Assembly: GCA_963807385.1 (NCBI GenBank)
Contig: CAWEBQ010000003.1
Coordinates: 806,001 to 870,000 of the forward strand
Origin: JBDTSW01 sp963807385
GTDB lineage: Bacteria; Actinomycetota; Thermoleophilia; Solirubrobacterales; 70-9
Length of the DNA: 64,000 nucleotides
Reading direction: 5' to 3'
In this document: piece after piece, positions 16,891 to 25,515 of the stretch
Numbering within the stretch: the first letter of the stretch is position 1
Layout of the letters: each line of letters opens with the position of its first letter
Position numbers and translations under genes: made by a program
Notes under the pieces: model-generated
Told to the model about the DNA's origin: nothing
The model's database searches: none
Seen by the model: the letters and a program-made list of their open reading frames with translations, nothing else

Positions 16891-17055
16891 CGCTGTAGCG
16901 ATTCGCACCAACCTGCGAATCCAGACATAGGGCGTCGAGGCGGAACCCTCGATTCCCATCGTCCGTAGGCGTCGCCGAGGAGATCCCGAGGCGGCGGCAA
17001 ACCGGTCGTCCCCGAGGAGATCCCGACGGGTGGCCACGCACGAAGGACGGAGAGA
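16891..17055 (+). promoter_or_regulatory. structured 5' leader of unknown type
   Basis: The leader between the promoter and the E1-alpha ATG contains two adjacent hairpins (AATCGC-TGTA-GCGATT, beginning inside the -10, and ATTCGCA-CCAACC-TGCGAAT). A 15-bp direct repeat, CCGAGGAGATCCCGA, follows (about 16977-16991 and 17013-17027), each copy in a GC-rich context able to pair. I do not recognise a known riboswitch. The segment may be a regulatory leader for branched-chain ketoacid dehydrogenase expression. Confidence 0.4.
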
Positions 17056-18192
17056 ATGGAGCCAAGTGACCTTGGTGCGCTCACGAGCGAGCGCGCAAGC
17101 GAGGAGTCAACCCTGCGCGAGAACGGGGTGCACCGCAACGGCGGAGCGCGGCCTGACGCGCAGGACCATCTGACGCGGGAGGACCGGGCGAACCTGCTGC
17201 GGTTCATGACGATGATGCGCGCCGCCGAGGAGCGCGGCCTCACGCTCTACCGGCAGGGCAAGGTGCCGGGATCGTTCTACGACGGGTGCGGCCAGGAGGC
17301 GATCGGCGTCGGCGCCGCCTACGCGCTCCGCCCCGAGGATCGGATGTGCATCCTGCACCGCGACCTCGGCGCCCACTTCGTCCGAGGAGTCACCCCGGAC
17401 CGCTACCTCGCCAACTACATGGGCCGCTCCGGCGGTGTCACCGGAGGCAAGGACGGCAACATGCACTTCGGCGACCGCGACCTGGGCTGCGTCGGGATGG
17501 TCTCGATGCTGCCCGACATGGCGCTGGTGGCCTCTGGCATGGCGATGGCCTTCAAGGTAAGGGGCGAACCGCGGGTGGCCATGACCTTCTTCGGCGAGGG
17601 CTCCACTGCCAACGGCCAGTGGCACGAGGCGATGAACCTGGCGGGCGTGCGGCGCCTGCCGGTGGTCTTCCTCCTCGAGAACAACCAGTTCGCCTACTCC
17701 ACCCCGAACGAGCTGGAGTTCGCGGTCGATCCCGTCGAGCGCGCCCGTACCTACGGGTTCCCCGGCGTCACGGTCGACGGCAACGACGTGGAGGCGGTCT
17801 TCGATGCAGCCCGCGAGGCCGTCGCCCGCGCGCGGGCCGGCGGAGGGCCGACGCTGATCGAGGCCCGCACGATGCGCATGCACGGCCATGGCGCCCACGA
17901 CGACATGAGCTACGTGCCACCGGAGCTGTTCGAGGAGTGGCGCGGGCGCGATCCGATCGACCGCTACCGCCAGCGGCTGGGCGCGGATCACGGGTTCTCT
18001 GACGGAGAGCTCGACGCGCTCCGCGATGAGGTGAAGGCCTACGTGGACGAGTGCGCCGCGAAGGCGCTCGAGTCCCCCATGCCGGATCCCGAAGCCGCCT
18101 TTACCGGCGTGTTCGCCGAGCGCTGGGCGCCACTGGGCGACGGAGCTGCGCCGTGGTCGGAGGCCCCGGCGAGCGACCGGAGGGCCGCATGA
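17056..18192 (+). CDS. 2-oxoacid dehydrogenase E1 alpha subunit (probably branched-chain)
   Basis: The protein has 378 residues. It is a heterotetrameric E1 alpha: LYRQGKVPGSFYDGCGQEAIGVG, HRDLGAHFVRG, and the ThDP motif FFGEGSTANGQWHEAMNLAG...LENNQFAYST. It pairs with the E1 beta gene that follows with an ATGA overlap. By sequence it could be pyruvate, acetoin or branched-chain specific. A homodimeric PDH operon already sits upstream, and a leucine-dehydrogenase-like gene is in the same operon, so branched-chain 2-oxoacid oxidation is the best inference. The start ATG follows GGACGGAGAGA. Confidence 0.92.
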   Translation: MEPSDLGALTSERASEESTLRENGVHRNGGARPDAQDHLTREDRANLLRFMTMMRAAEERGLTLYRQGKVPGSFYDGCGQEAIGVGAAYALRPEDRMCILHRDLGAHFVRGVTPDRYLANYMGRSGGVTGGKDGNMHFGDRDLGCVGMVSMLPDMALVASGMAMAFKVRGEPRVAMTFFGEGSTANGQWHEAMNLAGVRRLPVVFLLENNQFAYSTPNELEFAVDPVERARTYGFPGVTVDGNDVEAVFDAAREAVARARAGGGPTLIEARTMRMHGHGAHDDMSYVPPELFEEWRGRDPIDRYRQRLGADHGFSDGELDALRDEVKAYVDECAAKALESPMPDPEAAFTGVFAERWAPLGDGAAPWSEAPASDRRAA

Positions 18193-19187
18193 CCACGCTG
18201 GCCACGGCGGCTCCTCCGACGACGCCGGACGTGTCGTATCTGCAGGCGATCTCCGACGGGCTGCGGGAGGAGATGCGCCGGGACGAGACGGTGATCTGCT
18301 TCGGCCAGGACATAGGCGCGTTCGGAGGGGCGTTCAAGGTCACGGACGGCTTCATCGAGGAGTTCGGAGCCGGGCGCGTGATCGACGCACCGCTCGCCGA
18401 GAACGCGATCATCGGCGCTGCTGTCGGGGCGGCGGTCGAGGGCCTGAAGCCGGTCTGCGAGATGCAGTTCGCGGACTTCATCGCCTGCGGGTTCGACCAG
18501 CTCGTAAACGTGGCGGCGAAGCTCCACTACCGCCAGGGCGTCGCCGTTCCGATGGTGGTCCGGCTGCCCTCCGGCGGGGGCTTCTCCGGCGGGCCCTTTC
18601 ACTCGCAGAACCCCGAGGCCTGGTTTCTCCAGGCGCCGGGGCTGAAGGTCGTGGCGCCAGCGTTCGCCGACGACGCCAAGGGCTTGCTGGTGAGCGCGAT
18701 CCGCGACCCGAACCCCGTCTGCTTCCTCGAGCACAAGGGCCTGTACCGGAACGTGAAGGGTGAGGTCCCGGACGGCGACCACGCGGTGGAGCTTGGGAGG
18801 GCGCGGGTGGTCCGCGAGGGCGGCGAGCTGACGGTCGTCGCCTACGGCTCGAGCGTCCACCTGGCGCTGGAGGCGGCGGACGAAATCGGCGAGGACGTCG
18901 AGGTCCTCGACCTCCGATCGCTCTGCCCGCTCGACACCGAGGCGATCCTCGCTAGTGCCCGCAAGACCGGGAAGGTCCTGGTGGCCCACGAGGCGACACG
19001 GTCGTGCGGGGTGGGCGCCGAGGTGGCCGCGCTGGTCACCGAGCACGCCTTCGAGGATCTGGATGCGCCGATTCGGCGACTCACTGCCCCGGACGTCCCG
19101 ATCCCGTTCTCACCGCCGCTCGAGCAGGCCGTCCTGCCCCAGCCCGACGACATGAAGGAGGCGATCCGTGAGCTCCTCGCCTACTGA
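18189..19187 (+). CDS. 2-oxoacid dehydrogenase E1 beta subunit
   Basis: The protein has 332 residues. E1 beta motifs are visible: GQDIGAFGGAFKVTDGF, DAPLAENAIIGAAVGAAVEGLKPV, QLVNVAAKLHYRQG, and the C-terminal LRSLCPLDTEAILASARKTGKVLVAHEA. It completes the ThDP-binding E1 with the upstream alpha subunit. The start is set by the ATGA overlap; a longer frame extends only into E1 alpha. Its 3' end overlaps the E2 gene by 20 nt. Confidence 0.94.
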   Translation: MTTLATAAPPTTPDVSYLQAISDGLREEMRRDETVICFGQDIGAFGGAFKVTDGFIEEFGAGRVIDAPLAENAIIGAAVGAAVEGLKPVCEMQFADFIACGFDQLVNVAAKLHYRQGVAVPMVVRLPSGGGFSGGPFHSQNPEAWFLQAPGLKVVAPAFADDAKGLLVSAIRDPNPVCFLEHKGLYRNVKGEVPDGDHAVELGRARVVREGGELTVVAYGSSVHLALEAADEIGEDVEVLDLRSLCPLDTEAILASARKTGKVLVAHEATRSCGVGAEVAALVTEHAFEDLDAPIRRLTAPDVPIPFSPPLEQAVLPQPDDMKEAIRELLAY

Positions 19188-20370
19188 GCAGCTGACGCAG
19201 GTACTGATGCCCCAGATGGGGATAAGCGTGAGCGAGGGCACGCTGATCGAGTGGCGGAAGGAGGTGGGCGAGCCGGTCGAGGCCGACGAGACGATCGCCG
19301 ACGTCACCACAGACAAGGTGGATGTCGAGATTCCCTGTCCCACCTCGGGCGTCGTCGAGAAGTTGCTGATCGAAGCTGGCGAGACCGTGGACGTCGGGAC
19401 CCCAATCGCCGAGATCAATGGCAGCTCGGCTGCGGGTCCTGTCGCGGGTGAGGCGGATCGGTCCTCGTTCTACTCACCGATCGTTCGGAGAATCGCCGAT
19501 GAGCACGGCATCGATCTCGGATTGGTGGAGGGCACCGGAATCGGCGGGAGGGTGCGCAAGCGGGATCTGGTCGCGTTCATCGAGTCCGGGCCCCCGCAGG
19601 CGGCGAAGGGCGAGCGCCCGATGCACATCGAATCGCCCTACCGCCCGGACGAGGCGGAGGTACCCGCGACGGCAGCGCTCAACGGCGACGGCCGCCGCGA
19701 GCCGATGTCGGCGATGCGCCAGGCCATCGCCAGGCACATGGTCGAGAGCCGGCGCACCGCGGCGCACTGCACGACGATCGTCGAGGTGGACATGCACAGC
19801 GTGGCTGCCGCCAGGGCCGGATCGAAGGAGGCGATGGCGGATCGCGGCGTCCCGCTCACCTACTTGGCGTTCGTGGCGCTGGCGACCGTCGAGGCGCTGG
19901 AGCGGTTCCCGGTGCTGAACGCCTCGGTGGACGGCGACGACCTGATCCATCACGCCGACGTGAACCTGGGGATCGCAGTCGCGCTCGAGGACGGGCTTAT
20001 CGTCCCGGTGATTCCCAAGGCGCAGCGCCTGAGCCTGGAGGGGATGGCCGCGGCGATCGCCGACGTCGCCGAGCGCGCCCGCGAGGGGCGGCTCGAGCCC
20101 GACGACGTCCAGGGCGGCACGTTCACGATCACGAACCCGGGCCAGTTCGGGGCCGTCCTGGCGACTCCGATCATCAACCAGCCCCAGGTGGCGATCCTGG
20201 ACCTGGAGGCGATCGTGAAGCGCCCGGTCGTGGTCTCGGACGACGCGATCGCCGTGCGGCCGATGACCTACCTGCCGATGTCATGGGACCACCGCGCGCT
20301 CGACGGAGCGACGGCGGCGCGCTTCCTGGGCAGTGTGAAGGCTCGGCTCGAGAGCTGGGATGCCGACTGA
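19168..20370 (+). CDS. dihydrolipoamide acyltransferase (E2), probably branched-chain
   Basis: The protein has 400 residues with a GTG start. One lipoyl domain (about 10-85, TTDKVDVEIPCP with the modified Lys) is followed by a subunit-binding domain (FYSPIVRRIADEHGIDL...GGRVRKRDL), a linker and the acyltransferase core ending SWDHRALDGATAARF with the catalytic HxxxDG intact. VEIP rather than MDVP around the lipoyl Lys is typical of branched-chain and 2-oxoglutarate E2. E3 would come from one of the two lpd genes upstream. Confidence 0.93.
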   Translation: MSSSPTEQLTQVLMPQMGISVSEGTLIEWRKEVGEPVEADETIADVTTDKVDVEIPCPTSGVVEKLLIEAGETVDVGTPIAEINGSSAAGPVAGEADRSSFYSPIVRRIADEHGIDLGLVEGTGIGGRVRKRDLVAFIESGPPQAAKGERPMHIESPYRPDEAEVPATAALNGDGRREPMSAMRQAIARHMVESRRTAAHCTTIVEVDMHSVAAARAGSKEAMADRGVPLTYLAFVALATVEALERFPVLNASVDGDDLIHHADVNLGIAVALEDGLIVPVIPKAQRLSLEGMAAAIADVAERAREGRLEPDDVQGGTFTITNPGQFGAVLATPIINQPQVAILDLEAIVKRPVVVSDDAIAVRPMTYLPMSWDHRALDGATAARFLGSVKARLESWDAD

Positions 20371-21437
20371 TGGCGGTCGCCGTCCCACCGGCTCAGCCGG
20401 CGCCGTCGGCCCACGAGGACGTCGTCTCGGTCCGTGGCCAGCGCAGCGGCGCCCGGATGGTGGTCGCGATCCACTCGACGGCCCTGGGGCCGGCGCTTGG
20501 CGGCTGTCGGATCTGGAGCTACGCGCGTCCCGACGACGCCGAGCACGACGCGCTGCGGCTTTCGGCGGGGATGACGCTGAAGGCGGCAGCCGCGGGGCTC
20601 GATCTGGGCGGAGGCAAGGGCGTGATCTGCTCCCCGGAGGGTGGATTCAGTGCCGGCGCGCGGCGCGATGCGCTGCTCGACTTCGGGGACCTGGTCGAGT
20701 CCCTGGGCGGTCGGTACATCACCGCCGAGGACGTAGGGGTTACCCCGGGCGATATGACGGTGGTGGCGGAGCGTACGGCTCACCTCACCGGGCTGCCGTC
20801 GTCGCGCGGGGGGTCGGGTGATCCGAGCCCGGTGACGGCGGTCGGGGTGGAGGCCGCGATGCTGGCCTGCGCGCGCGAGCGCTGGGGCGCGGCGGAGCTG
20901 ACGGGGGCGCGGGTCACGATCGTGGGGCTCGGACACGTGGGCGCGCACCTCGCCGGACTGCTCCGCGATCGTGGGTGCGAGCTGCTCGTCGCCGACGTCG
21001 ATCCGGGAAAGCGCGCCGCGGCCGAGGCACTTGGCGCACGGTGGCTGGACCCGCGACTCGCCATGCGCTCTGGCGGCGACATGCTCTCGCTCTGCGCCCT
21101 CGGCGGCGGCATCACGGCCGAAGCGATCCCCCGCCTGGGCTGCGAGGTGATCTGCGGGGCGGCGAACAACCAGCTGGCCGCGGACTCGCTGGCGGAGCCG
21201 CTCGCCGAGCGCGGCATCCTCTACGGGCCCGACTTCATCGCCAACGCGGGCGGCCTCATCAACGTCTTTCGCGAGATTCGCGGATACGACGAGGCCACCG
21301 CCCTGCGCCTCGCCCGCGAGATCGAGCGGACGATGGACGGCGTTCTCGAGCGTGCCTCAGCGCGCGCGGTCACGCCGCTGGCCGCCGCCCGGGCGCTTGC
21401 CGCGGAGCGGCTCAACTCCGCCGCCGTGGCACACTGA
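20370..21437 (+). CDS. Glu/Leu/Phe/Val dehydrogenase family protein (leucine dehydrogenase-like)
   Basis: The protein has 355 residues, close to leucine dehydrogenases. The N-terminal domain has STALGPALGGCRIW and the catalytic-Lys regions MTLKAAAAGLDLGGGKGVI and TAEDVG; the Rossmann domain starts VTIVGLGHVGAHLA. It would oxidatively deaminate branched-chain amino acids to the 2-oxoacids used by the adjacent E1/E2 complex. The start overlaps the E2 stop as TGATG. The exact substrate cannot be told from the sequence. Confidence 0.9.
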   Translation: MAVAVPPAQPAPSAHEDVVSVRGQRSGARMVVAIHSTALGPALGGCRIWSYARPDDAEHDALRLSAGMTLKAAAAGLDLGGGKGVICSPEGGFSAGARRDALLDFGDLVESLGGRYITAEDVGVTPGDMTVVAERTAHLTGLPSSRGGSGDPSPVTAVGVEAAMLACARERWGAAELTGARVTIVGLGHVGAHLAGLLRDRGCELLVADVDPGKRAAAEALGARWLDPRLAMRSGGDMLSLCALGGGITAEAIPRLGCEVICGAANNQLAADSLAEPLAERGILYGPDFIANAGGLINVFREIRGYDEATALRLAREIERTMDGVLERASARAVTPLAAARALAAERLNSAAVAH

Positions 21438-21441
21438 CGCC

Positions 21442-22215
21442 ATGGCCGACGAGGTCTGGGTGGTTCGCAGCGGACAGGTCCCCTACGCGGACGCGCGGGA
21501 GGCTCAGCACGCGCTGGAGTCGGCTCGCCACGCGGGCGAGATCCCCGACGTTCTGCTTCTCCTCGAGCACCCGCCCGTCTATACGAAGGGCCGCCGCTCC
21601 ACCGAGGACGAGCTGCCGATGGGCGAGGACTGGTACCGGATGCAGGGAATCGACGTTGCGGGCACCGATCGCGGCGGCCGGGTCACCTACCACGGCCCCG
21701 GTCAGCTGGTGGGCTACCCGATCGTCTCGCTGCGGCCCTACGGCGACGACGTCCATGAGTACGTCAGGCGCATCGAGCGCGTGATGATCGAGGCGCTCGC
21801 CGCGCACGGCGTGGAGGCCGGGTGCATCGACGGGCTCACTGGAGTCTGGACGGCCGGCCCCCGGCCCGATGACCCCGAGGCGTTCGCCGAGGGCATCGAG
21901 CCCGCGAGGAAGATCGGCTCGATAGGGGTCCATGTGAACCGGGCGATCACCACCCATGGCTTCGCGGTGAACGTATCGAACGACCTCCAGCCGTTCGAGT
22001 GGATCGTCCCCTGCGGGATCGAGGCCTGCCGGATGACCTCGCTGACCCGCGAGCTCGGCAGCGAGCAGGACCTGCAGGAGTTCGCCTCCTCGGTGCGAGA
22101 CCGCTTCGGGGAGATCTACGGGCGTCGCCCGGTGGAGGTCGCCTCCGCCCGGCTGGCCGAGACCGTGGACGGGATCGAGGCGTTGGTTGCGGACCTGCCG
22201 GCGCAGGTACGGTAG
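21442..22215 (+). CDS. lipB: lipoyl(octanoyl) transferase LipB
   Basis: The protein has 257 residues. It moves octanoyl from acyl carrier protein to lipoyl-domain lysines. Signature segments are GGRVTYHGPGQLVGYPI, the Lys-bearing RKIGSIGVHVNRAIT and the Cys-bearing IVPCGI (Lys/Cys catalytic dyad). The ATG at 21442 follows the dehydrogenase stop by 4 nt, so it probably sits in the same operon as the lipoylated E2. Six bases separate it from lipA. Confidence 0.96.
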   Translation: MADEVWVVRSGQVPYADAREAQHALESARHAGEIPDVLLLLEHPPVYTKGRRSTEDELPMGEDWYRMQGIDVAGTDRGGRVTYHGPGQLVGYPIVSLRPYGDDVHEYVRRIERVMIEALAAHGVEAGCIDGLTGVWTAGPRPDDPEAFAEGIEPARKIGSIGVHVNRAITTHGFAVNVSNDLQPFEWIVPCGIEACRMTSLTRELGSEQDLQEFASSVRDRFGEIYGRRPVEVASARLAETVDGIEALVADLPAQVR

Positions 22216-22220
22216 GCGTG

Positions 22221-23174
22221 ATGAGCGAGACGGCCCAGCGAGTCCACGTCACCCGCTCCCGGGCGAACCCCGGCGGCGCGCCGGTGGCCGACGGGCGCCC
22301 GTTCCGCGAGCGCAAGCCGCCGTGGCTCAAGGTGCCGGCGCCGGGAGGCCCGACCTACCGCAAGCTCAAGCGCGCGATCGAGGACGACAACCTCCACACC
22401 GTCTGCGAGGAGGCGAACTGCCCGAACGTTGGGGAGTGCTGGGAGCGCGGCACGGCCACGTTCATGATCCTCGGCGACGTCTGCACGCGTCGCTGCGGGT
22501 TCTGCAACGTGCAGACGGGCAAGCCAACGTGGAACGACCCGCTCGAGCCGATGAGGGTCGCCACGCAGGTCAAGAAGATGGGGTTGAGGCACGCGGTCGT
22601 GACGTCCGTGGACCGCGACGATCTCCCCGACTACGGGGCCTCGGCCTTCGTCGGGGTGATCCGCTCGATCCGCATGCAGGCCCCCGGCTGCAAGGTGGAG
22701 GTGCTCACCCCCGACTTCCGCGGCCAGGAGATGCCGCTCGCTCGCGTGATCGCCGAGCGCCCCGACGTGTTCAACCACAACGTCGAGACGGTCCCGCGCC
22801 TCTACCCGAAGGCTCGGCGTGGCTCGGACTTCCTGCGCTCGGCGCGCGTCCTGCGCATGGCCAGGGAGATGGGCGGCGACGGCGTGGTCACCAAGTCCGG
22901 ACTGATGGTAGGCCTCGGAGAGGACTTCGACGAGATGGTCGAGGCGTTCGAGATCCTGCGCGAGCACCGGGTTCAGATCCTCACGGTCGGCCAGTACCTG
23001 CGCCCGACGGAGAACCACCTGCCGGTGGTTCGCTACTGGCACCCGGACGAGTTCGCCGCGCTGCGCGCTGCGGCGCTCGGGATGGGCTTCGCCTCGGTTG
23101 CGGCGGGGCCGCTGGTCCGCAGCTCCTACCACGCCGACGAGTCGGCTCGGGAGGCGGCCGCCAGCGCCGGCTGA
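22221..23174 (+). CDS. lipA: lipoyl synthase LipA (radical SAM)
   Basis: The protein has 317 residues. It inserts two sulfurs into octanoyl groups. The auxiliary cluster motif CEEANCPNVGEC (CX4CX5C) precedes the radical-SAM motif CTRRCGFC (CX3CX2C), and the C-terminal RSSYHADE provides the Ser ligand typical of LipA. The start is the ATG at 22221; the much longer open frame upstream overlaps lipB and is not coding. It finishes the block linking lipoate synthesis to its dehydrogenase targets. Confidence 0.97.
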   Translation: MSETAQRVHVTRSRANPGGAPVADGRPFRERKPPWLKVPAPGGPTYRKLKRAIEDDNLHTVCEEANCPNVGECWERGTATFMILGDVCTRRCGFCNVQTGKPTWNDPLEPMRVATQVKKMGLRHAVVTSVDRDDLPDYGASAFVGVIRSIRMQAPGCKVEVLTPDFRGQEMPLARVIAERPDVFNHNVETVPRLYPKARRGSDFLRSARVLRMAREMGGDGVVTKSGLMVGLGEDFDEMVEAFEILREHRVQILTVGQYLRPTENHLPVVRYWHPDEFAALRAAALGMGFASVAAGPLVRSSYHADESAREAAASAG

Positions 23175-23202
23175 GTAGGCCGCCTGCCGGACCCGGCCTC
23201 GC

Positions 23203-23901
23203 CTAAGGCGCCAGGCGCTCGAGCACGACGCCGTCCGGCGCCACGGCGACGACCGTAGGGACGACCGCGACCCCGTACTTCCGCGCGAGGTCAGACCGCT
23301 CGCGGACGTCGAGCGCGAGCACCGGGTCACCGCTCGCGGCCAGCCGGCTCTCCCACTCGTGGCACTCCGAGCAGAGCGGGTGGGTGAACGAGACGTATGT
23401 GCGAGGCGCGCCATCGAGCCCGGCCAGGTCGGCGGGGTCGATGTGGCTGTGATGCTGGGGCGAGATCCCCCGAAGCCGCGCTGTCAGGCGGTAGATCTCG
23501 CAGCCCGCGCACAGTCCGGTTGACGCCGCGAGCAGTGCCAGGAAGGCGACCAGGCCGGCCAGCGCCGTTCCCGCAGCCGGCACGCCCGCCCACCACAGGA
23601 CGGCCGCCGAGCCCAGAAACACCGTGCCCATCATGTTCGCCAGACGCGGCGGGCGCGAGTCCTCGAGCGGGCCCTCGCCGAAGCGAGGCTGAATAACCAC
23701 GAAGTAGGCGAGGCAGGGCAGGCAATAGCGCCTTCCCAAAGTCAGGCCCATCAGGATCTGGACGGACATGATCGCCCAGGCGAGCGGCCAACCGAAGAGC
23801 GCTCCGGTCAGCGCCACCAGGCCCGTCACGGCCTGGGCGAAGCGGGGCGCGCGGGCATCGATCACGTCTGTGTCGTTCCAGGGGTTTGCGGTGCGGGTCA
23901 C
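23203..23901 (-). CDS. DUF4395 membrane protein with C-terminal thioredoxin-like domain
   Basis: The protein has 232 residues. The N-terminal 140 residues resemble DUF4395 integral membrane proteins (about four spans, with Cys pairs RRYCLPCLAYF and GLCAGCEIYRL). The C-terminal part is thioredoxin-like: YVSFTHPLCSECHEW carries a CxxC, with VPTVVAVAPDG as the cis-Pro strand. A membrane thiol-redox role is inferred from the three Cys pairs. The gene is convergent with lipA. The start is a methionine at 23901 (MTRTANPWNDTDVIDARAPR). Confidence 0.8.
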   Translation of the reverse strand: MTRTANPWNDTDVIDARAPRFAQAVTGLVALTGALFGWPLAWAIMSVQILMGLTLGRRYCLPCLAYFVVIQPRFGEGPLEDSRPPRLANMMGTVFLGSAAVLWWAGVPAAGTALAGLVAFLALLAASTGLCAGCEIYRLTARLRGISPQHHSHIDPADLAGLDGAPRTYVSFTHPLCSECHEWESRLAASGDPVLALDVRERSDLARKYGVAVVPTVVAVAPDGVVLERLAP

Positions 23902-24053
23902 ACCGTCATTCTGACAAACCCGAGTATGTGAGTAGGAGATCCCCCGACCTCTCCGCCACGCACGACGATCCGCCGCGTTAGGATCGCGCCGCTAGCAAGC
24001 CGGGGTGTGTCGCCAAGCGCGGACTTCCGGCACGACGACCAAGGGAGGTCAAG

Positions 24054-24335
24054 TTGTTGGGAACCAATCCGCGGCGCCGTCGTGCGGCGGCCATCGCAGC
24101 CTCGCTCTCGCTCGCCGCCGCCGGCGCCGGTTGGGCCGGCTGTGGCAGCGACGAGAGCGACGCCGTTGACCAGGCCAACGAGACGGCGGACCAGATCCAG
24201 GACCAGGTCAACGAGGCGCTCGATGATGCGGGCGTCGACGAGGGGGATGTCGAGGCCGCCCAGGAGGAGGCCCAGGACGCGATCGATCAGGCCCAGGAGG
24301 ACGCCCAGGAAGCCATCGACCAGGCCACGCCGTAG
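24054..24335 (+). CDS. small secreted lipoprotein with acidic coiled-coil repeats
   Basis: The protein has 93 residues with a TTG start after GGGAGG (24043-24048); a TTG one codon later is equally possible. A basic N-region and hydrophobic stretch lead to a lipobox ending WAGC near residue 29. The mature part is acidic and Gln/Asp/Glu-rich with repeated EAQ-DAIDQAQED-type heptads, predicted to be helical. No known family or function. A strong terminator follows. Confidence 0.72.
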   Translation: MLGTNPRRRRAAAIAASLSLAAAGAGWAGCGSDESDAVDQANETADQIQDQVNEALDDAGVDEGDVEAAQEEAQDAIDQAQEDAQEAIDQATP

Positions 24336-24360
24336 CCCGCGGCGACGCATGAGCGTGCGA

Positions 24361-24395
24361 GAGCGCCCGGCGCGTGCCGGGCGCTCTTCTTTTTT
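24361..24395 (+). terminator. rho-independent terminator
   Basis: An 11-bp perfect GC stem (GAGCGCCCGGC / GCCGGGCGCTC) with a GCGT loop is followed by TTCTTTTTT. It ends the lipoprotein transcript before the rhomboid gene. Confidence 0.93.
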
Positions 24396-24417
24396 CGCGG
24401 TCTAGTCTCCGGCGTCG

Positions 24418-25311
24418 TTGATCCCGCTCAAGGACAACATCCCGACGACGCGGTTCCCGATCGTCACGGTGCTGCTGATCGTCGCCAACCTGGCGTTCTT
24501 CGGCTGGCAGCTCACCTACTCGAGCGAACGGAGCGAGGACCGGGATCTGCGGGCGCTCGGGATCACGGACGCCGACCTAAACGCGATCGAGTACGGCGCC
24601 ATCCCCTACCGGATCCTGCGCGGTGGCGGCGATTGCGCCGTCGGCGCGGTGCCGCGGGAAGGCAAGCGCCCGCGCGCCGAGATCGTCTGCGAGGGGACCT
24701 CCCCGTACCGCGAGGCCCAGGAGCTGGAGCAGCAGCGCGGGCTTCCGTTCGTCCCCATAGCGACGGCGGCCTGGTGGCTCACCATCTTCACCTCGATGTT
24801 CATGCACGGCGGGATCTTCCACATCGTCGGCAACCTGCTCTTCCTGTGGGTGTTCGGGAACAACATCGAGGACGCGATGGGCAGGTGGCGCTTCCTCGCG
24901 TTCTACCTGCTCGCGGGCCTGGTGGCGGTGTTCGCCCAGGCCGCCCTCGAGACGAGCTCTACGCTTCCGACCATCGGCGCGAGCGGGGCCGTGTCCGGGG
25001 TGCTCGGCGGGTACATCCTGCTGCACCCCCGGGCCAGGGTCCTGACAATGGTGATCATCATCTTCTTCTTCACGTTTATCGAGATCCCCGCGATGATCAT
25101 GCTCGGGATCTGGTTCGCGCTTCAGGCGTTACCCGCGTTCGCCGAGCTCGCGACGCCTGACGTGGCCGGCGACGGCGGCGGGATCGCGTACCTCGCCCAC
25201 ATCGGCGGCTTTATCTTCGGACTTGCGGCGATCAAGCTGTTCGCGAACCGCTACCAGGGCCCGAAGGGTGCGGCGAGCCCACCGCCCACCGCTCCGTCCC
25301 CGGCGACATGA
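24418..25311 (+). CDS. rhomboid family intramembrane serine protease
   Basis: The protein has 297 residues with a TTG start. About six membrane spans. Family hallmarks are FMHGGIFHIVGNLLFLWVFG, the catalytic Ser in GASGAVSG near residue 188 and the catalytic His in AHIGGFIFG near 260. A soluble loop of about 70 residues follows the first span, as in other actinobacterial members. Substrates are unknown. ATGA overlap couples it to a small membrane protein. Confidence 0.92.
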   Translation: MIPLKDNIPTTRFPIVTVLLIVANLAFFGWQLTYSSERSEDRDLRALGITDADLNAIEYGAIPYRILRGGGDCAVGAVPREGKRPRAEIVCEGTSPYREAQELEQQRGLPFVPIATAAWWLTIFTSMFMHGGIFHIVGNLLFLWVFGNNIEDAMGRWRFLAFYLLAGLVAVFAQAALETSSTLPTIGASGAVSGVLGGYILLHPRARVLTMVIIIFFFTFIEIPAMIMLGIWFALQALPAFAELATPDVAGDGGGIAYLAHIGGFIFGLAAIKLFANRYQGPKGAASPPPTAPSPAT

Positions 25312-25505
25312 GCGAGGACGTTCGAACGGCGATCCTGACCGTCGGCCTCTGCTTCTGCGTTCTCTTCGCGGGCATCTCGATCGTGGCGATCTTCGATTCG
25401 GGTCCGAGCGGACGAGGGATCTTCCTCGGCGGGCTGTCGCTGGCGATCGTGGGGATGATCATGCTCGGCCTGTGGGGGGCGATCAGGAATCCGCCCCGCC
25501 GATAG
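25308..25505 (+). CDS. small two-span membrane protein, unknown
   Basis: The protein has 65 residues with two hydrophobic spans (TVGLCFCVLFAGISIVAIF and IFLGGLSLAIVGMIMLGLW) and a basic C-terminus. The ATGA overlap with the rhomboid gene argues that it is real and co-expressed. No family recognised. Confidence 0.65.
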   Translation: MSEDVRTAILTVGLCFCVLFAGISIVAIFDSGPSGRGIFLGGLSLAIVGMIMLGLWGAIRNPPRR

Positions 25506-25515
25506 CCTGCGCGGC

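Noticed and set aside
17000..17055. GGGTGGCCACGC in the leader before E1 alpha resembles the T-box antiterminator sequence.
   Set aside because: The conserved GGGTGGNACCRCG is not matched exactly, no specifier stem or terminator is visible, and T-boxes usually control synthesis genes or synthetases rather than catabolic operons.
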